14,136 nt of DNA from a bacterium (GCA_030648705.1 JAUSHF010000011.1:1-14136); one strand, 5' to 3'. Positions 1 to 7,613 are shown, counted from the first letter of the stretch. The notes: generated by a model not told the origin, from the sequence alone. Numbers and translations: made by a program.

Positions 1-646
1 GACCAAGACCAACAATGAGAATTCTAGAATCTAGTACTGAGTATTGATTAATCGCGTCCACGATCCTGTCACAGCCCAATCTGGCTATTAAAGGACTCTC
101 CTTTATAAGTTTTATTGACGAACGAGCAACATTAAATATTGGGAATTTAAGATCTATATTTTCAAGCTTTCTAAAGCCAGACGAGGTCTGCTCTACTCCT
201 ACAACAGATAAATTGCCATTTAGTAAATCAAACTTATTGTTTATTAGTTTCAATAATTCTCCTCCATCATCAATCACAATTATTCTTGCAGGCTTATTAA
301 CATCGGACAAAAAGTCATTAAATGCTTTCGTGCAATTTTCTTTATGCTCACTATCGAAAGAGGTATCTGGATCAAAAGTTGGCTGGGTAACATTAAATCC
401 AACAGATTTCATCTCTTTTAGTATCTCATTACTTGTGGAATATATTTTGCCAAAAAGATGAATATTATTTTTTGGAATACCAAAATCGACTAGTAACTCA
501 AACATTTTCATTTGGGGTTCGAGTAAATGTTGGCAAGTAAGAATATATACATTATCCAAATCAGCCTTATTCTTACCAGAAAAATGATCTGTTATTTTTT
601 GTAATATTGGATAGGTATATTTATTTTTATTAATATTTGTTTGCAT
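1..646 (-). CDS. S-adenosylhomocysteine hydrolase-like NAD-binding protein (partial, 3' end beyond window)
   Basis: The frame is open from an ATG at 646 to the window edge, giving 215 residues with no stop. The protein resembles the SAH hydrolase fold. A segment around residues 36-75 (TCQHLLEP, then YSTSNE) matches the substrate-domain His-containing stretch. DDGGE is at 126-130, GVEQTSSG at 150-157, NVARSSIKLIKESP at 172-185, and IVGLG at 211-215 begins the Rossmann GxGxxG dinucleotide loop. In true SAH hydrolase the NV...K...D stretch carries the catalytic Lys and Asp. Here the Lys is kept (K179) but the Asp position is Glu by my hand alignment. It is therefore a diverged relative, possibly not a methyl-cycle enzyme. 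It lies 79 bases downstream of tyrS on the same strand but has its own promoter and a repeated operator-like element. No good ribosome binding site precedes the ATG. The family call is fairly sure and the reaction is unknown. Confidence 0.72.
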   Translation of the reverse strand, partial: MQTNINKNKYTYPILQKITDHFSGKNKADLDNVYILTCQHLLEPQMKMFELLVDFGIPKNNIHLFGKIYSTSNEILKEMKSVGFNVTQPTFDPDTSFDSEHKENCTKAFNDFLSDVNKPARIIVIDDGGELLKLINNKFDLLNGNLSVVGVEQTSSGFRKLENIDLKFPIFNVARSSIKLIKESPLIARLGCDRIVDAINQYSVLDSRILIVGLG

Positions 647-656
647 CTTTTAATTA

Positions 657-710
657 ATGTAAGCAAAGGTATATAGTTTGTTTACATCTAGTCAAGCAAT
701 GTAAGCAAAC
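657..710. promoter_or_regulatory. Three-copy 12-base operator-like element
   Basis: ATGTAAGCAAAG (657-668), GTTTGTTTACAT (676-687, inverted copy with one internal difference) and ATGTAAGCAAAC (699-710) alternate in orientation. They make two overlapping inverted repeats that share the middle copy. One copy is upstream of the -35, one fills the spacer and one lies just after the -10. This placement is typical of a repressor operator. The binding protein is unknown. Confidence 0.6.
668..695 (-). promoter_or_regulatory. Sigma70-type promoter of the SAHH-like gene
   Basis: Read on the minus strand, TTGACT (695-690) and TATACC (673-668) are separated by 16 bases. Transcription would begin near 661, leaving a leader of about 15 bases before the ATG at 646. 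It lies inside the tyrS-SAHH-like gap, so the downstream gene need not depend on tyrS readthrough. The -35 matches consensus well; the -10 is moderate, with TATATA overlapping as an alternative. Confidence 0.55.
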
Positions 711-725
711 TACAGTACTTGTTTA

Positions 726-1994
726 TTAGCCTTTTATGTTGATTTTGATGAATCGTCTCTTCCCAATCTTCCAAACCGCACTTTCGGAAATCTTAAAGTC
801 GTGTGTCTTTATAGCCTCCTTCCCCACTGCACTGACAGCGCCTTCGTCGACGAGTCTGGCGAATTCGCTTTTTGACTTTACTAGGCCTTCAGCTAATAGA
901 ATTTCGCCGAGCCTGGTGTCTTTTGCAAAATTTACTTCCATAATGTCTTCTGGTACTCCGCCTTTTTTGAAAGTTTTTTCGAAATCTTCGCCGGCTTCTT
1001 TTGCCTTTGCTTCGCCGTGATAGATTTTTACTATTTCAGTGGCTAATTTAAATTTAAAGTCACGAGGATTCCGAGGGTTTATGCCCTCATTTATGCCATC
1101 ACTTGCACCCTCCTTTAACTTCTTATCCATTTCCTGAATTTCCTCCATCTTCAAATAAGTACAAAGTTCAAAAGCGGGAATTATTAATCCATCAGCCCAG
1201 CTCATTATTTTCCCAAACATTTCACCAGCATCCTGATCGAGACTAACCATATTCCCCTCCGTCTTCCCCATTTTCTTTCCAGCAGAATCAGTTAGAAGCT
1301 TTCCTGTCAGAACAAATTTTTCTTTATTTTTTAAAATTTTTAGAAAATCACGTCCGACAAGCATATTAAATGTCTGATCATTGCCCCCAATCTCTCCGTC
1401 CACATTCATAGCCACACAGTCATAGCCCTGCATTAAAGGATACATAAATTCATGAAGATAAATAGGCTTTCCTTCCTTCACTCTATTATCAAACATATCT
1501 CTCTTGAGCATTTGATCTACAGTAACTAGGGACGAAAGCTCTAATACATCACCAAAACTCATCTTCCCAAGCCATTCGGAATTGTATTTAACTAAAGCGG
1601 GATTCTCTCCCTTAAAATTTAAAAAGACAGAAGCCTGTTTAACATATTCTTTAGCATTCTCTAGAACCTGCTCGCGAGTTAGCTTCTTACGAGTAGCACT
1701 CTTATCTGTAGGGTCTCCTATCATTCCAGTAAAGTCTCCGATCAAAAGAATAATCTCGTGTCCTAAATCCTGAAACTCTTTAAGTTTTTTAATTAAAATA
1801 CCGTGCCCTAAGTGCAAAGTGGGTCCAGTAGGATCTATTCCTAAATATAAAGTTAAGCGCTCCCCCGACATTAGACGACCCTTAAGGAAATCTAATTTAG
1901 GATAGACATTTTCTACCCCACGAGTGAGCAGTTCTGTAACTTTTACTTCGTCACAAATCACATTAACTTTCTTTGTATTTTTTATACCAAACAT
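726..1994 (-). CDS. tyrS: Tyrosyl-tRNA synthetase
   Basis: This class I synthetase charges tRNA-Tyr with tyrosine in the cytoplasm. The 422 residues are the usual length. Visible motifs are LGIDPTGPTLHLGH at 51-64 (the HIGH signature as HLGH), GDFTGMIGDPT at 86-96, the tyrosine-pocket GGNDQTFN at 203-210, and KKMGKTEG at 240-247 standing for KMSKS. A C-terminal S4 RNA-binding domain runs from about 360 to 420 (RLGEILLAEGLVKSKSEFARL). The ATG at 1994 has no Shine-Dalgarno but has TAATCT 6 bases upstream, consistent with a leaderless start. A GTG at 1961 (codon 12) is an alternative, and residues 1-11 are not needed for the fold. The start faces that of pbp1A only 27 bases away. Confidence 0.96.
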   Translation of the reverse strand: MFGIKNTKKVNVICDEVKVTELLTRGVENVYPKLDFLKGRLMSGERLTLYLGIDPTGPTLHLGHGILIKKLKEFQDLGHEIILLIGDFTGMIGDPTDKSATRKKLTREQVLENAKEYVKQASVFLNFKGENPALVKYNSEWLGKMSFGDVLELSSLVTVDQMLKRDMFDNRVKEGKPIYLHEFMYPLMQGYDCVAMNVDGEIGGNDQTFNMLVGRDFLKILKNKEKFVLTGKLLTDSAGKKMGKTEGNMVSLDQDAGEMFGKIMSWADGLIIPAFELCTYLKMEEIQEMDKKLKEGASDGINEGINPRNPRDFKFKLATEIVKIYHGEAKAKEAGEDFEKTFKKGGVPEDIMEVNFAKDTRLGEILLAEGLVKSKSEFARLVDEGAVSAVGKEAIKTHDFKISESAVWKIGKRRFIKINIKG

Positions 1995-2031
1995 ACATAT
2001 AGATTAACATGGAAGGGATATATGGTAAAAT
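1995..2031. promoter_or_regulatory. Overlapping divergent promoters for tyrS and pbp1A
   Basis: Plus strand: TTAACA (2004-2009), 16 bases, then the extended -10 TGGTAAAAT (2023-2031). Transcription would start at about 2038-2040, on the pbp1A ATG at 2040. Minus strand: TAATCT (2006-2001) is 6 bases before the tyrS ATG and overlaps the pbp1A -35 candidate. The two promoters share bases, so RNA polymerase could probably occupy only one at a time. The pbp1A side is the better supported. Confidence 0.45.
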
Positions 2032-2039
2032 ACTATACA

Positions 2040-4619
2040 ATGATTAAAAAATTAATTAGACAGTTTAAAAAGCACACTTTAAGAAATAGTATTTTAACCC
2101 TCATTTCTATCGGTGCTATATTTTTAGGAATTTTTGCCATTTGGTTCTCCACTATAGAAATTCCAGACCTCAGAGCATTTCAGGATAGAAAAGTAGCTCA
2201 GTCCACAAAGATATTCGACAGAACAGGACAAATACTTCTTTATGATGTACACGCTAACGCGAAGCGAACTTTAGTCACTTTTGAAAATATTTCTGATTAT
2301 ATAAAAAACGGAGTGGTGGCTATCGAGGATACAGAATTTTATGAACATAAAGGAATTAAGCCCACAGCCATACTAAGAGCGGTGCTCGCGAACATTACTT
2401 CTGCAGGATATTCACAGGGAGGTTCCACTATTACACAGCAGGTAGTAAAAATGACTGTATTAACAAACGACAAAACAATAACCAGAAAATTAAAAGAGTG
2501 GATACTTGCACTTAAATTAGAAAGGGTTCTCACAAAAAAAGAAATTCTAACCACATATCTTAACGAAGCGCCTTACGGAGGAAGTATATATGGAATAGAA
2601 GAAGCCAGCCGACAATTCTTCGGCAAACCAGCAAAAGATGTAACTATCGCCGAAGCATCTTATCTAGCAGCGATTCCACAAGCACCCACATTCTACTCCC
2701 CTTTTGGTAAAAATAGGGACAAATTAGACGCTCGACAAAAAATGGTGCTCAAAAAAATGTTAGATAATAATTACATCACCCAAAAAGAATATGATGATGC
2801 ACTAAAAACTAAAGTAGTATTTTTAACAAAGACGGAAGGAAATATTAAAGCGCCCCACTTCTCATTATTCATTCGAGATTATTTAATAGATAAATACGGT
2901 GAAGAAAAAGTGATGAATGGAGGACTAAAGGTTACCACGACTCTCGATTATAAACTCCAAGCGAAAGCTGAAGAGGTGGTAAAGAACTTTGCTCCTGCAT
3001 TAGAAGCTAACTTTAGTGCCAGCAACACAGCTATGGTAGCGATAGATCCAAAAAATGGTGATGTGCTGATGATGGTGGGCTCTAAAGATTATTTCGATGT
3101 TAAAATAGATGGAAATGTGAATATCACCACATCATTAAGACAGCCTGGATCTGTATTTAAACCTTTTGTATACGCCGCAGCATGGGAAAAAGGATATACA
3201 CCAGAAACAGTGTTGTTCGATATAGACACAGAGTTCTCAAGTGAATGTAATCCTGATGGGACATTAAAAAATAAAAATTACGCAAAAAACAAAGGGGTAA
3301 CGGAAGAAGAGGCTAAAAAAGAAATTTGTTACTCACCACAGAACTATGATGATTTATTTGAGGGACCGATGACTATGAAAAAAGCTCTCGCCCACTCTCG
3401 AAATATTCCAGCCGTAAAAACTCTTTACCTAGCAGGTACTAGTAATTCTCTTAAATTAGCAAGGACAATGGGTATTAGTTCGCTCGGTGACCCTAATCGT
3501 TATGGATTAACTCTCGTATTAGGTGGAGGAGAAGTTACACTTCTCGATATGACAAGTGCTTATGGAGTATTCGCGAACGAAGGAATGAGAGTAGACAAAA
3601 AATTTATATTAAAAGTAGAAGATTATGATGGTACCATCCTAGAAGAATCGGAAATATCAAATCCTGAAAGAGTGATGACAGAAAATACTGCAAGACAAAT
3701 CTCAGATGCTTTATCAGACAGAAAGGTTAGACTAGATAGTATAAATCAATACCTTGGAGATAATCCACACGACATAGCCGTGAAAACAGGTACCACAAAT
3801 GACTATAAAGATGTTTGGATCCTTGGTTACACACCAGATATAGTGGTGGGTGCTTGGGCAGGAAAAAATGATAACACCTCAATGGGAAAGAAAGTGGCAG
3901 GAGTAATAATCACTCCTGTTTGGGCGACGTATATAAACGAAATACTTAAAGATTATCCATTAAATAGGTTTAACTCCCCAGAAGACACACCGAAAGATAT
4001 ACCCCCAGTATTAAGAGGTGTTTGGCAAGGAAATATATCTTATGTGATAGATAAAATATCTAGTAAAATAGCCACCGAATATACACCCGAACAAACTAGA
4101 GTGGAGCAGGTCTTTAATAATGTTCACAGTATTTTGTACTGGATTGAAAAAGACGATCCTAGAGGAGAGGCTCCGACCGATAAAGAAAGAATTGTTGATA
4201 ATCAGTACGCGAATTGGGAATTCGCTGTTAGAAAATGGTTTGATAAATGGAAAATAGAAAATCCAAAGTTTGTAGAAACTACAACCTACAATATTCCCAC
4301 AGAAAAAGATAATGTTCATATACCAGCTAATTTTCCTAAGGTTTCTATTTCTCTAGACAGTGGTTTGGATTTCGAATATCCAAAGGATGAAAATATTAAA
4401 CTATCAATATCAGCGTCAGGGAAATATGCTATTACAAAAACAGAGATCTTTATTAATAACAATTTTATTAATAGCCAAGATGGTCCCTTGTCCGAGTTTG
4501 TCTTTAAACCTAAAGATATTGATTCTTTAAAAGACAAAAACAGTATCACTGTTATAGTCTACGACTCAGTATATAGCTCTACAAAATCATCATTAAATTT
4601 CGCGGTGTCTAAAGAATAA
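2040..4619 (+). CDS. Class A penicillin-binding protein (PBP1A-type transglycosylase/transpeptidase)
   Basis: This bifunctional peptidoglycan synthase polymerises lipid II and cross-links stem peptides outside the membrane. Numbering from an alternative in-frame ATG at 2022: cytoplasmic basic tail, one membrane anchor at about 23-43, GT51 domain with catalytic EDTEFYEH (E102) and GGSTITQQ (133-140), then a transpeptidase domain with SVFK (377-380), SRN (459-461) and KTGTT (588-592). All catalytic motifs are intact. Residues about 770-865 look like an Ig-like beta domain. An insertion between SVFK and SRN carries the only two cysteines (C409, C436). The ATG at 2040 is preferred because an extended -10 ends 8 bases before it, suggesting leaderless mRNA. 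The ATG at 2022 has GGAAGGG only 4 bases upstream and adds six residues. The stop is 3 bases from the convergent DciA-like gene. Confidence 0.94.
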   Translation: MIKKLIRQFKKHTLRNSILTLISIGAIFLGIFAIWFSTIEIPDLRAFQDRKVAQSTKIFDRTGQILLYDVHANAKRTLVTFENISDYIKNGVVAIEDTEFYEHKGIKPTAILRAVLANITSAGYSQGGSTITQQVVKMTVLTNDKTITRKLKEWILALKLERVLTKKEILTTYLNEAPYGGSIYGIEEASRQFFGKPAKDVTIAEASYLAAIPQAPTFYSPFGKNRDKLDARQKMVLKKMLDNNYITQKEYDDALKTKVVFLTKTEGNIKAPHFSLFIRDYLIDKYGEEKVMNGGLKVTTTLDYKLQAKAEEVVKNFAPALEANFSASNTAMVAIDPKNGDVLMMVGSKDYFDVKIDGNVNITTSLRQPGSVFKPFVYAAAWEKGYTPETVLFDIDTEFSSECNPDGTLKNKNYAKNKGVTEEEAKKEICYSPQNYDDLFEGPMTMKKALAHSRNIPAVKTLYLAGTSNSLKLARTMGISSLGDPNRYGLTLVLGGGEVTLLDMTSAYGVFANEGMRVDKKFILKVEDYDGTILEESEISNPERVMTENTARQISDALSDRKVRLDSINQYLGDNPHDIAVKTGTTNDYKDVWILGYTPDIVVGAWAGKNDNTSMGKKVAGVIITPVWATYINEILKDYPLNRFNSPEDTPKDIPPVLRGVWQGNISYVIDKISSKIATEYTPEQTRVEQVFNNVHSILYWIEKDDPRGEAPTDKERIVDNQYANWEFAVRKWFDKWKIENPKFVETTTYNIPTEKDNVHIPANFPKVSISLDSGLDFEYPKDENIKLSISASGKYAITKTEIFINNNFINSQDGPLSEFVFKPKDIDSLKDKNSITVIVYDSVYSSTKSSLNFAVSKE

Positions 4620-4622
4620 AGT

Positions 4623-4877
4623 TTATTTAATATCCTTAATAATAAAGTCTGTTTTTTCTCTTAAAGAAGAGAGAATATTTTCTTTTTTTATAAAAATTAG
4701 TGACTTTATAGCTGGTGACGCTTTAATATAGATAATATTATTATTTAAAGAAATATTTTTTTCTTCTAAATTTAAATTTATACTGTTTTTTACTACTTCT
4801 ATCAGCAAAACTTTTACTTTTTTATCTTTATTTTCTACAAAAGTAAACTTTTTTAAATAATTGTTTATATTAAACAT
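4623..4877 (-). CDS. Small DciA/DUF721-like protein (putative)
   Basis: 84 residues, Lys/Asn/Ile-rich and without membrane segments. Residues about 48-70 (IIYIKASPAIKSLIFIKKEN) have the pattern of the DUF721/DciA core: a short strand, a small Ser/Ala-Pro turn, then an amphipathic helix beginning with basic residues. DciA loads the replicative helicase in bacteria that lack DnaC. The gene sits 7 bases after dnaN in the dnaA-dnaN strand set, where recF would normally follow, which supports a replication role. It is shorter than classical DciA and may keep only the KH-like core. Translation is probably coupled to dnaN, since no Shine-Dalgarno is seen. The gene is likely real; the family assignment is tentative and rests on pattern and position. 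Confidence 0.6.
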   Translation of the reverse strand: MFNINNYLKKFTFVENKDKKVKVLLIEVVKNSINLNLEEKNISLNNNIIYIKASPAIKSLIFIKKENILSSLREKTDFIIKDIK

Positions 4878-4884
4878 ATAAAAA

Positions 4885-5985
4885 TTAACGGTTCATCGGC
4901 ATTATTAGATAAGTAAAGCTCTTATCTCCTACTCCATGTAGTACTAAAGGCTTTTGAATGCCACCAAACCCCAAAGAAACACTATCTGCTGATATAGACT
5001 GAAAGCAATCAGTAATATATTTATAATTAAAATTATTTGAAACATCATCACCAGAGAAAGATCCTGATATCTGACTATTATTCTCTCCAATATCTACGTT
5101 TTTAGTAGCAATATTTAGCTTTTTGTCCTTAGTGGTAATAGAAATATTAACCATATTAAATTTGTCGATAAAAATATTTGATATTTTAAGTGAGGATACT
5201 AAATCCTGCTTTAAGACTATGGCCTCTGATAAGAATGTTTTAGGAATAATCTGTTTATAATCTGGATATATACCGTTTACTAAACGAGAAACTACATAAA
5301 CACTATTATTTTTAAAAGAAATTTGGTTTTTATCAAACAAAACGTTTACATCACCATCCATACTCTCAAAAATCTTAATAATTTCTGGAATATTCTTAAA
5401 AGGTATTAAAATAGACCCACCTTCGTTATAATCGTTCACCCTAACTCTTTTCTCTGCAAGTCTAAATGAGTCAGTGGCCACAAATACAGCCTCGCCACCG
5501 TCATTATAAATGTAAATGCTGGATAATTCTGGCTTCATAGAAGACCCCGATGCACTATACCAAACGGACTTAAGTCCATTTGCTAAATTTTTAGAATTTA
5601 TACTAAATGAATTACCTCCTTCTATATATGGAAGTGATGGAAACTCTTCAGATGGTAAGGTTTTTATTAAAGTGGAAGACTTTGAAGATTTAATATTGAG
5701 ATTTCCCTCTTTTTCTTCTAATAAAACATTTTTCTCTGTAGAAATTCCTGCTATATATGAATACAGTATTGATCCTGGAACTGCGATAGAACCCTCCTCA
5801 ATAACTTTTACAGGTATATCTATTTCTACTCCTATATCTAAATTCGTAGCTCTGATATTTAATGAATTATCTTTAGCTGTTAATAGGACACACGACAGCA
5901 CCGGAAGATTTTGATTCTTACTTGTAGATCTCTCTGTGTAAAGTAGTGCGTTCTGTAATCTTTCTCTAATACATTCTATTTTCAT
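4885..5985 (-). CDS. dnaN: DNA polymerase III beta subunit (sliding clamp)
   Basis: The 366-residue protein is the normal length for the ring clamp that tethers DNA polymerase III to DNA. The N-terminal MKIECIRERLQNAL, the NLPVLSCVLL stretch at about 27-36, LNIRATNLDIGVEIDIP at 42-58 and GSIAVPGSIL at 65-74 follow the first clamp domain. ATDSFRLAEKRV (about 170-181) is the conserved domain 2 signature, and the protein ends in YLIMPMNR, close to the usual MPMR terminus. The ATG at 5985 is chosen because it gives the canonical N-terminus; TAAAAT ends 7 bases upstream, suggesting leaderless mRNA. It is separated from dnaA by 238 bases with DnaA boxes, so it probably has its own promoter while sharing the strand. 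A DciA-like gene follows after 7 bases. Confidence 0.97.
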   Translation of the reverse strand: MKIECIRERLQNALLYTERSTSKNQNLPVLSCVLLTAKDNSLNIRATNLDIGVEIDIPVKVIEEGSIAVPGSILYSYIAGISTEKNVLLEEKEGNLNIKSSKSSTLIKTLPSEEFPSLPYIEGGNSFSINSKNLANGLKSVWYSASGSSMKPELSSIYIYNDGGEAVFVATDSFRLAEKRVRVNDYNEGGSILIPFKNIPEIIKIFESMDGDVNVLFDKNQISFKNNSVYVVSRLVNGIYPDYKQIIPKTFLSEAIVLKQDLVSSLKISNIFIDKFNMVNISITTKDKKLNIATKNVDIGENNSQISGSFSGDDVSNNFNYKYITDCFQSISADSVSLGFGGIQKPLVLHGVGDKSFTYLIMPMNR

Positions 5986-6223
5986 GGTATTTATTTTATC
6001 TTTTTTATTTAATTTAATATATATTTATTATTATATATGTGGATTTGTGTAAAACTTTTTTTATTTATATAAACCAATACTTTTTTAATTTTTTTCTAAT
6101 AACAACCTGTGTTTATTTTTTCACTCCATTTTTTATCCTAATTTAATCCATATCTTTTCCTAAACTTTTCCTACTATTTAAAAACAGCTTACTAACAAGT
6201 TTATCCACAAATTTTTCCACAGC
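5986..6223. other. dnaA-dnaN intergenic region with DnaA boxes: oriC candidate
   Basis: The 238-base gap holds no gene and is strongly AT-rich. DnaA boxes: TTATCCACA (6201-6209, perfect) and TTTTCCACA (6213-6221, fits TTWTNCACA), both plus, 12 bases apart, ending just before the dnaA stop. On the minus strand are TTTTACACA (6054-6046, fits) and AAATCCACA (6046-6038, two mismatches), sharing one base. The A/T run at about 5996-6035 beside the second pair could be an unwinding element. Weaker matches lie near 6107 and 6116. Direct repeats of TTTTCCTA occur near 6158-6175. Confidence 0.6.
5993..5998 (-). promoter_or_regulatory. -10 box for leaderless dnaN transcript
   Basis: TAAAAT on the minus strand ends 7 bases before the dnaN ATG, so initiation would fall at or next to the start codon. 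No convincing -35 and no Shine-Dalgarno are visible. The same TAAAAT box with a 7-8 base gap occurs before pbp1A and the Ig-like gene. Confidence 0.45.
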
Positions 6224-7561
6224 TTAAATCATAGAACGAATCTGATTTATTTCCTGCACTAAAGACTGGTCTATTTTTAAGTCCTTTTTTATCTTCTCAC
6301 AGGAATGAATAACAGTAGTATGGTCTCTTCCTCCAAGCTTATCCCCTATTGAAGGATAGGATATATTAAAGTCTTCCCTGAGAATATACATAATAATCTG
6401 TCTAGGTTTCACCACTTCCTTACGTCTGGTCTTCTCATAAATACTATCTTCTTCAATACTATAGAACTGCGACACTACTTTAATAATATCTTTAACAGAA
6501 ACATTTTTCTTTATCCTCGTAGCGTCTTTAATAAGATTTTTTATATCAGAAAGGTTAAGAGATTTGTTCTTCATTTGTGTCTGCACTACTATGGTGTTTA
6601 GCACACCCTCAAGCTCTCTAATGTTTCCATTTATATTCTCAGCTAGGTAGTTTACAATATCGTCTTCTAGTACAAGGTTATAATAACGGCTTTTAGCCTT
6701 TAGAATGACTGCTCTAGACTGATTGTCTGGATTAGGTATATCTACTATCATTCCCGAAGAGAAACGACTCTTAAGGCGATCCTCGAGGTTAGGAATGTAG
6801 TTAGGGTGCTTATCAGATGAGAATATAATCTGTCTATAGTTATCATAAAGATAATTAAATAGGTGGAAGAGCTCCTCTTGGAATTTTTCTTTTCCGGAGA
6901 AAAACTGTATATCATCTACGATTACTGTGTCGTACTTTCTGTACTTTTCCTTAAAGTAGCCCATTTTATTATTCTGAAGACATTCTAGGCATTCTGTTCC
7001 AAACTTTTCAGATGTTAAATAGAAGACTTTTTTATTCGGAAAGTTTTTCTTAATAGTGTTCCCTATTGCTTGGATCAAATGTGTCTTTCCTAAACCAGTG
7101 TTTCCGTATATAAATAATGGGTTATAATTCTTTCCGGGATTTTTTATAATAGCCTGCGCTGCTGTATGAGCAATCTCATTAAATGGGCCGATTACGAAAT
7201 TATCAAATGTATATCTAGAGTTAAGATTATCCTCTTTGTTTATATAATACTCATCTAAAGGAAGCTCATTACAGACTATTTGTTTGGGTTTGGGAGTACC
7301 CTCTTCATTTTTCTCTTTATTTTGAATAATCACATAATCTAAACCTCGGATAGCTTCATTGTTTGTTCTCAGTATCTTTAGGATATTATTATGGAAGCGT
7401 TTCCAGATCCATTCTTTAACGAAAGTGTTTGGTACAGATAGACGAACCACACCCTCTTCTATGTGGTTAATATTAATATCTTTAAACCAAACGAATTCGT
7501 GTTTAGATAATACTAATTCTATTTCATTTTTAACTCCCTCCCAAAGTTTAATGTGATCCAT
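6224..7561 (-). CDS. dnaA: Chromosomal replication initiator protein DnaA
   Basis: DnaA is an AAA+ ATPase that binds DnaA boxes and opens oriC. From the ATG at 7561 the protein has 445 residues, starting MDHIKLWEGV as usual for DnaA domain I. The AAA+ domain shows Walker A GNTGLGKT (153-160), Walker B VIVDDIQFF (213-221), the arginine-finger region RLKSRF (262-267) and sensor II GNIRELEG (312-319). Domain IV carries the DNA-binding signature GGRDHTTVIHS (410-420). The frame extends upstream to a TTG at 7612, but those 17 extra codons run through the -10 and -35 sequences and lack conservation, so I reject that start. DnaA boxes lie in the promoter and just past the stop, suggesting autoregulation. 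dnaN follows on the same strand. Confidence 0.97.
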   Translation of the reverse strand: MDHIKLWEGVKNEIELVLSKHEFVWFKDININHIEEGVVRLSVPNTFVKEWIWKRFHNNILKILRTNNEAIRGLDYVIIQNKEKNEEGTPKPKQIVCNELPLDEYYINKEDNLNSRYTFDNFVIGPFNEIAHTAAQAIIKNPGKNYNPLFIYGNTGLGKTHLIQAIGNTIKKNFPNKKVFYLTSEKFGTECLECLQNNKMGYFKEKYRKYDTVIVDDIQFFSGKEKFQEELFHLFNYLYDNYRQIIFSSDKHPNYIPNLEDRLKSRFSSGMIVDIPNPDNQSRAVILKAKSRYYNLVLEDDIVNYLAENINGNIRELEGVLNTIVVQTQMKNKSLNLSDIKNLIKDATRIKKNVSVKDIIKVVSQFYSIEEDSIYEKTRRKEVVKPRQIIMYILREDFNISYPSIGDKLGGRDHTTVIHSCEKIKKDLKIDQSLVQEINQIRSMI

Positions 7562-7585
7562 AAAAAGTAAAAATAATTTACACTT

Positions 7586-7613
7586 ATTATATACCTGTGA
7601 AGAAAAAATCAAA
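7586..7613 (-). promoter_or_regulatory. dnaA: dnaA promoter
   Basis: Minus strand TTTGAT (7613-7608), 16 bases, TATAAT (7591-7586). Start expected near 7579, with a leader of about 18 A/T-rich bases and no Shine-Dalgarno before the ATG at 7561. A near-consensus DnaA box (7596-7604) is in the spacer. Confidence 0.55.

Noticed and set aside
213..461. Plus-strand 82-codon frame
   Set aside because: It is antisense to the SAHH-like gene, which has clear homology and runs through the whole stretch.
4656..4675. TTCTCT/AGAGAA hairpin followed by a T-rich run, possible pbp1A terminator
   Set aside because: The stem is only 6 bp, it lies within the DciA-like coding region, and many such A/T-rich hairpins occur by chance.
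5986..6223. Possible tRNA or small RNA in the dnaA-dnaN gap
   Set aside because: No cloverleaf or TTCRANNC-like arm is visible; the sequence is almost pure A/T apart from DnaA boxes.
7562..7612. N-terminal extension of dnaA from a TTG at 7612
   Set aside because: The 17 extra codons overlap the -35, a DnaA box and the -10; the family N-terminus begins at the ATG at 7561.
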